The notes beneath the pieces were generated by a model. That model had not been told where the DNA came from, did no database searches, and was given only the letters and a program-made list of their open reading frames with translations. Positions 45,901-64,000 of a stretch of DNA of 64,000 bases are shown here, piece by piece. The DNA comes from Achatina immaculata (taxonomy: Eukaryota; Mollusca; Gastropoda; Stylommatophora; Achatinidae), in contig CM019718.1 in the NCBI GenBank assembly GCA_009760885.1, positions 30,031,530 through 30,095,529 on the forward strand. Direction: 5' to 3'. Each line of letters begins with the position of its first letter. Within the stretch, counting starts at the first letter, position 1. Both the position numbers and the translations under genes were made by a program.

Positions 45901-46195
45901 GCTGTTGGCGAGATTTTTCAGTTGCCGTGCGTGGAGCGATGCTCCTCCCGGCCAATGAAGAAAGATGCAAATGGGGTTGCCGCGCAGCATCACCGCGGAA
46001 AAGGTGGTAGAAAGGATAAAGCGAAGCAAACAGTCAAATCACGGCACCTCTGGTCTGGAGGTCGGTCACGTCCTGAGTGCAGTCATATCGGGTGAAATGC
46101 ATGAACCGGCTTGTCCCAGAGGTTAAGACACTGCTGGCGAGACTCTTCGAATGCTGCGCGTGGAGTGAAGCTCCTCCAGGTAAAAGAACAAAATG
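45885..46195 (-). repeat. Inverted copy of the 15.4-16.5 kb composite repeat
   Basis: The plus strand carries GTGGAGCGATGCTCCTCCCG, CACGGCACCTCTGGTCTGGA and CATGAACCGGCTTGTCCCAG; each is the complement of a block at 16255-16480, in reversed order. Confidence 0.88.
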
Positions 46196-46202
46196 CGGAA
46201 AA

Positions 46203-46312
46203 GGTGTGAGAGAAGATCACCAACTGAGCTGATGGCCTGCATGAGGGATCGGGTACTCTGGAGAAGCATAATAGCCAACGCCAGTCGGCATGGCACATGA
46301 TGATGATGAGAG
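46203..46312 (+). mobile_element. LINE family B, 3' end only
   Basis: GATGGCCTGCATGAGGGATC, ACTCTGGAGAAGCATAATAG, GTCGGCATGGCACATGATGA tail. Confidence 0.88.
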
Positions 46313-46319
46313 ATGAAGC

Positions 46320-46882
46320 CTATGCATCATTTCAAATACAGATGATGATATTCACCTTTTGCGTGGCTTGATCAAATAATTATTATCATTTTAATGCTAT
46401 ATTAATATTACTTTTAACTAAAATTTTTGTAGATAAATGTTTCCTGATAATTCTAGATATATTTTGGGGGCAATTCTAGATAATTTTTAAGTAAAAAGTT
46501 GGCAACATTGCAGGAACTGTGCTCGTAACTGTTACTATAACCTCATACAAAATAACAGAATTTGACAGCCATAAATGATACTGTTTATTATCAACTGTAC
46601 ATAAGTAGTGAGTTTGTAGTCGTTAGGTAATAAAGCTGTTCCTACATTTTTCCTAGTTCATACAAGTGGGGATCAGCGAATCTATTATGCAGTTTTCATC
46701 AGTGATTTTAAAACGGCCGATCTGTCTGTGGGTGTTTATGTATGCGTGTATGTAAGACCTGTGACCGGAAATGCACAAGAAGAGAGCTGAATGTTACGTT
46801 ACAACGTACATATATACGTAACGTAAGTGGGCAATTTGTTCTGAGAGTCGGCAGTGTAATGACTCATGGGCACTGACAGTTA
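46320..46882. other. Upstream region of PPP1CB
   Basis: Contains a Penelope tail scrap at 46618 and TACGTAACGTAAGT near 46815. The transcription start could not be placed. Confidence 0.45.
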
Positions 46883-46903
46883 TGACGTCATCACACAAAC
46901 AAG

Positions 46904-46906
<3 letters not shown>
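46883..46906 (+). promoter_or_regulatory. CRE palindrome and YY1-like site at the PPP1CB start
   Basis: TGACGTCA, the full CREB/ATF palindrome, lies at 46883-46890, 13 nt before the ATG. AAGATGGCGG over the start codon matches the core of the YY1 site found around start codons of housekeeping genes. No TATA box seen. Promoter role is inferred. Confidence 0.5.
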
Positions 46907-61802
<14,896 letters not shown>

Positions 61803-62545
61803 TCAGTGAACCAGAGTTAAGTGCCTTTTTCACTTGTAGCCAATGGCATGAATGAGCAATTTGAGAAGTGGGTGTGGTGATAGAGTGATTGACATATGTG
61901 ATATGATAGCTGAAATCATTTGTAATTTCTTTTTTATGTATTAGATTTTCAAGTTTTTTAAAAATGTAATAACAATGTCAGGTTTATATTATCAAATGAG
62001 ACTTGTCCATTTTTAAAATGTAATGTCAAGTTTTTATCAGATGAAATTTATCAGATTCTTTTGAAGTAATGAGCCACAGATATGATACAAATACTTAAGA
62101 CTTGATAAGAGAGTGACAGTATAGTGGTGGTTTCCCTTTGTCTTCCACTCGGTGACATGCAAGGCAGTAGGAGTACCTGTTTTGGTCTGCTGGTGTTCAT
62201 TCAAATATTTACAGCTGGCCTCCGTATCTAGAGGCCATTCCACTATTTGCCAGCCGGTGGAAGGACATGTCATGAGAAGATGGAGAACCTAGTAATGACT
62301 GGAAAATTCAAGGGAAAAAAAAAAAAAAAGATAATTTGCCTGAAAAGCCAGGCTTGCCGGAGAGAACAGTATGGCTGCCATAGCATAAAGGAAAACTAGA
62401 TACTGATATTAAATATTAAAAAAATAAGTCCTGTATATATTATATGTGTGTGTGTGTAAATATATTAATATGTGTAGAATTACATTAGTCAGCTTTCGTA
62501 ATGCATGTTAAATCTTGGTAAGTGATCAAGGATGCAGTCTGAACC
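61803..62545 (+). other. PPP1CB proximal 3' UTR/flank
   Basis: AT-rich with ATTAAA at about 62407; no canonical AATAAA seen by eye before the following array. Probably transcribed as 3' UTR. Confidence 0.5.
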
Positions 62546-63105
62546 AAGTACCTGGACACATTCTGAAAGTTTGTCCTTATAAATAAATAGCAAATAAATT
62601 AAGTACCTTGACACATTCTGAAAGTTTGTCCTTATAAATAAATAGCAAATAAATTAAGTACCTTGACACATTCTGAAAGTTTGTCCTTATAAATAAATAG
62701 CAAATAAATTAAGTACCTTGACACATTCTGAAAGTTTGTCCTTATAAATAAATAGCAAATAAATTAAGTACCTTGACACATTCTGAAAGTTTGTCCTTAT
62801 AAATAAATAGCAAATAAATTAAGTACCTTGACACATTCTGAAAGTTTGTCCTTATAAATAAATAGCAAATAAATTAAGTACCTTGACACATTCTGAAAGT
62901 TTGTCCTTATAAATAAATAGCAAATAAATTAAGTACCTTGACACATTCTGAAAGTTTGTCCTTATAAATAAATAGCAAATAAATTAAGTACCTTGACACA
63001 TTCTGAAAGTTTGTTCTTATAAATAAATTAAATAGCAAATAAATTAAGTACCCGGACATACTCTGAAAGTTTGTCCTCACAAATAATAGCAAATAAATTA
63101 AGTAC
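62546..63105. repeat. Minisatellite, 55-bp unit, about 10 copies, each with AATAAA motifs
   Basis: Unit AAGTACCTTGACACATTCTG, AAAGTTTGTCCTTATAAATA, AATAGCAAATAAATT; each unit holds two AATAAA hexamers on the plus strand. Confidence 0.97.
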
Positions 63106-63289
63106 CTGGAAGGATTGCATGAGAAAAATGTAGTTGACATAAAACCGGTATTTCATAAACAAAGTTCTGCTAAAATAATCTTTACTACATATAGCCAGAT
63201 ACTCAGTGTTCATGTTGGCAGATCACACCACACCCAGCCATTACAAAATGCAGAAAAAAGAACTCTCCATTATCACAGCTTGAGTCTGT

Positions 63290-63895
63290 CCTGTCATATT
63301 TCTGAGACTTGTCCCTTGCTTGTCATGTTTCTGAGGCTTGTCCCTTGCTTGTCATGTTTCTGAGGCTTGTCCCTTGCTTGTCATGTTTCTGAGGCTTGTC
63401 CCTTGCTTGTCATGTTTCTGAGGCTTGTCCCTTGCTTGTCATGTTTCTGAGGCTTGTCCCTTGCTTGTCATGTTTCAGAGGCTTGTCCCTTGCTTTTCAT
63501 GTTTCAGAGACTTGTCCCTTGCTTTTCATGTTTCAGAGACTTGTCCCTTGCTTGTCATGTTTCAGAGGCTTATCACTTGCTTGTCATGTTTTTGAGGCTT
63601 GTCCCTTGCTTGTCATGTTTCTGAGGCTTGTCCCTTGCTTTTCATGTTTCAGAGACTTGTCCCTTGCTTTTCATGTTTCAGAGACTTGTCCCTTGCTTGT
63701 CATGTTTCAGAGGCTTATCCCTTGCTTGTCATGTTTCAGAGACTTGTCCCTTGTTTTTCATGTTTCAGAGACATGTCCCTTGCTTGTCATGTTTCTGAGG
63801 CTTGTCCCTTGTTTGTCATGTTTCAGAGACTTGTCCCTCGCCTGTCATGTTACTAAGGCTTGTCCCTTGCTTGTCATGTTTCTGAGACTTGTCTG
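63290..63895. repeat. Minisatellite, 29-bp unit, about 20 copies
   Basis: Unit TTGTCATGTTTCTGAGGCTT plus GTCCCTTGC; CAGAGAC and TTTTCATG variants in blocks. Confidence 0.97.
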
Positions 63896-63944
63896 TTTGC
63901 CATGGCCATTAATTGATAAGCTCATACTTTATCTCATTGTTTCA

Positions 63945-64000
63945 TCATCATCATGTGCCATGCAGACTGCTGGTGGCTATTATGCTTCTCCAGAGTACAT
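63945..64000 (-). mobile_element. LINE family B 3' end, cut by the window edge
   Basis: CATCATCATCATGTGCCATG then GCTATTATGCTTCTCCAGAG, inverse of the family B tail. Confidence 0.85.

Overview
This is animal (metazoan) nuclear DNA with spliced genes, many 5'-truncated non-LTR retrotransposons, Penelope-like, mariner/Tc1 and Helitron remnants, tRNA-headed SINEs and an unusually heavy load of minisatellites. Retroelement style and the repeat mix fit a lophotrochozoan, most likely a mollusc (perhaps a gastropod), but no species can be called from this window.

Two complete host genes could be assembled exon by exon, and they are divergently oriented. On the minus strand, 31526 down to 14555, is a nine-exon secreted acid ribonuclease of the RNase T2 family (291 aa, signal peptide, both catalytic CAS motifs intact). 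On the plus strand, 46904 to 61802, is an eight-exon protein phosphatase 1 catalytic subunit of the beta type (334 aa, all metal and phosphate ligands intact). Every splice junction in both genes is GT-AG and keeps frame. The two genes have no evident functional link; about 15.4 kb of repeat-filled DNA separates their start codons.

Layout: 1-6100 holds minisatellites, one SINE, and a LINE fragment carrying a retroposed U2 snRNA-like element. 6117-8290 is a Penelope-like element with reverse transcriptase and GIY-YIG domains between direct terminal repeats. 8290-14550 is repeat-rich flank. 14555-31526 is the RNase gene, whose introns hold at least nine minisatellite arrays, two related 32-bp arrays of about 1 kb each, a mariner relic and LINE copies. 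31527-46900 is intergenic: LINEs, Penelope tails, SINE-like repeats, a Helitron 3' end and two unexplained exon-like reading frames. 46904-61802 is the phosphatase gene, with a Tc1 element and a SINE-in-LINE nest in intron 1, a mariner sitting six bases inside the intron 5 donor, a ladder of duplicated 3' splice-site modules before exon 6, and a 58-bp minisatellite in intron 6. 61803-64000 is the 3' flank with two more arrays.

Most attractive observations: the U2-derived retroposon with its own apparent fold and target-site duplication; the tandem acceptor modules ahead of phosphatase exon 6; the mariner insertion just behind a splice donor; a Helitron boundary confirmed by a paralogous empty site; and repeated hammerhead-like motifs in Penelope tails. 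Exon and element boundaries were read by eye; no database search was possible.
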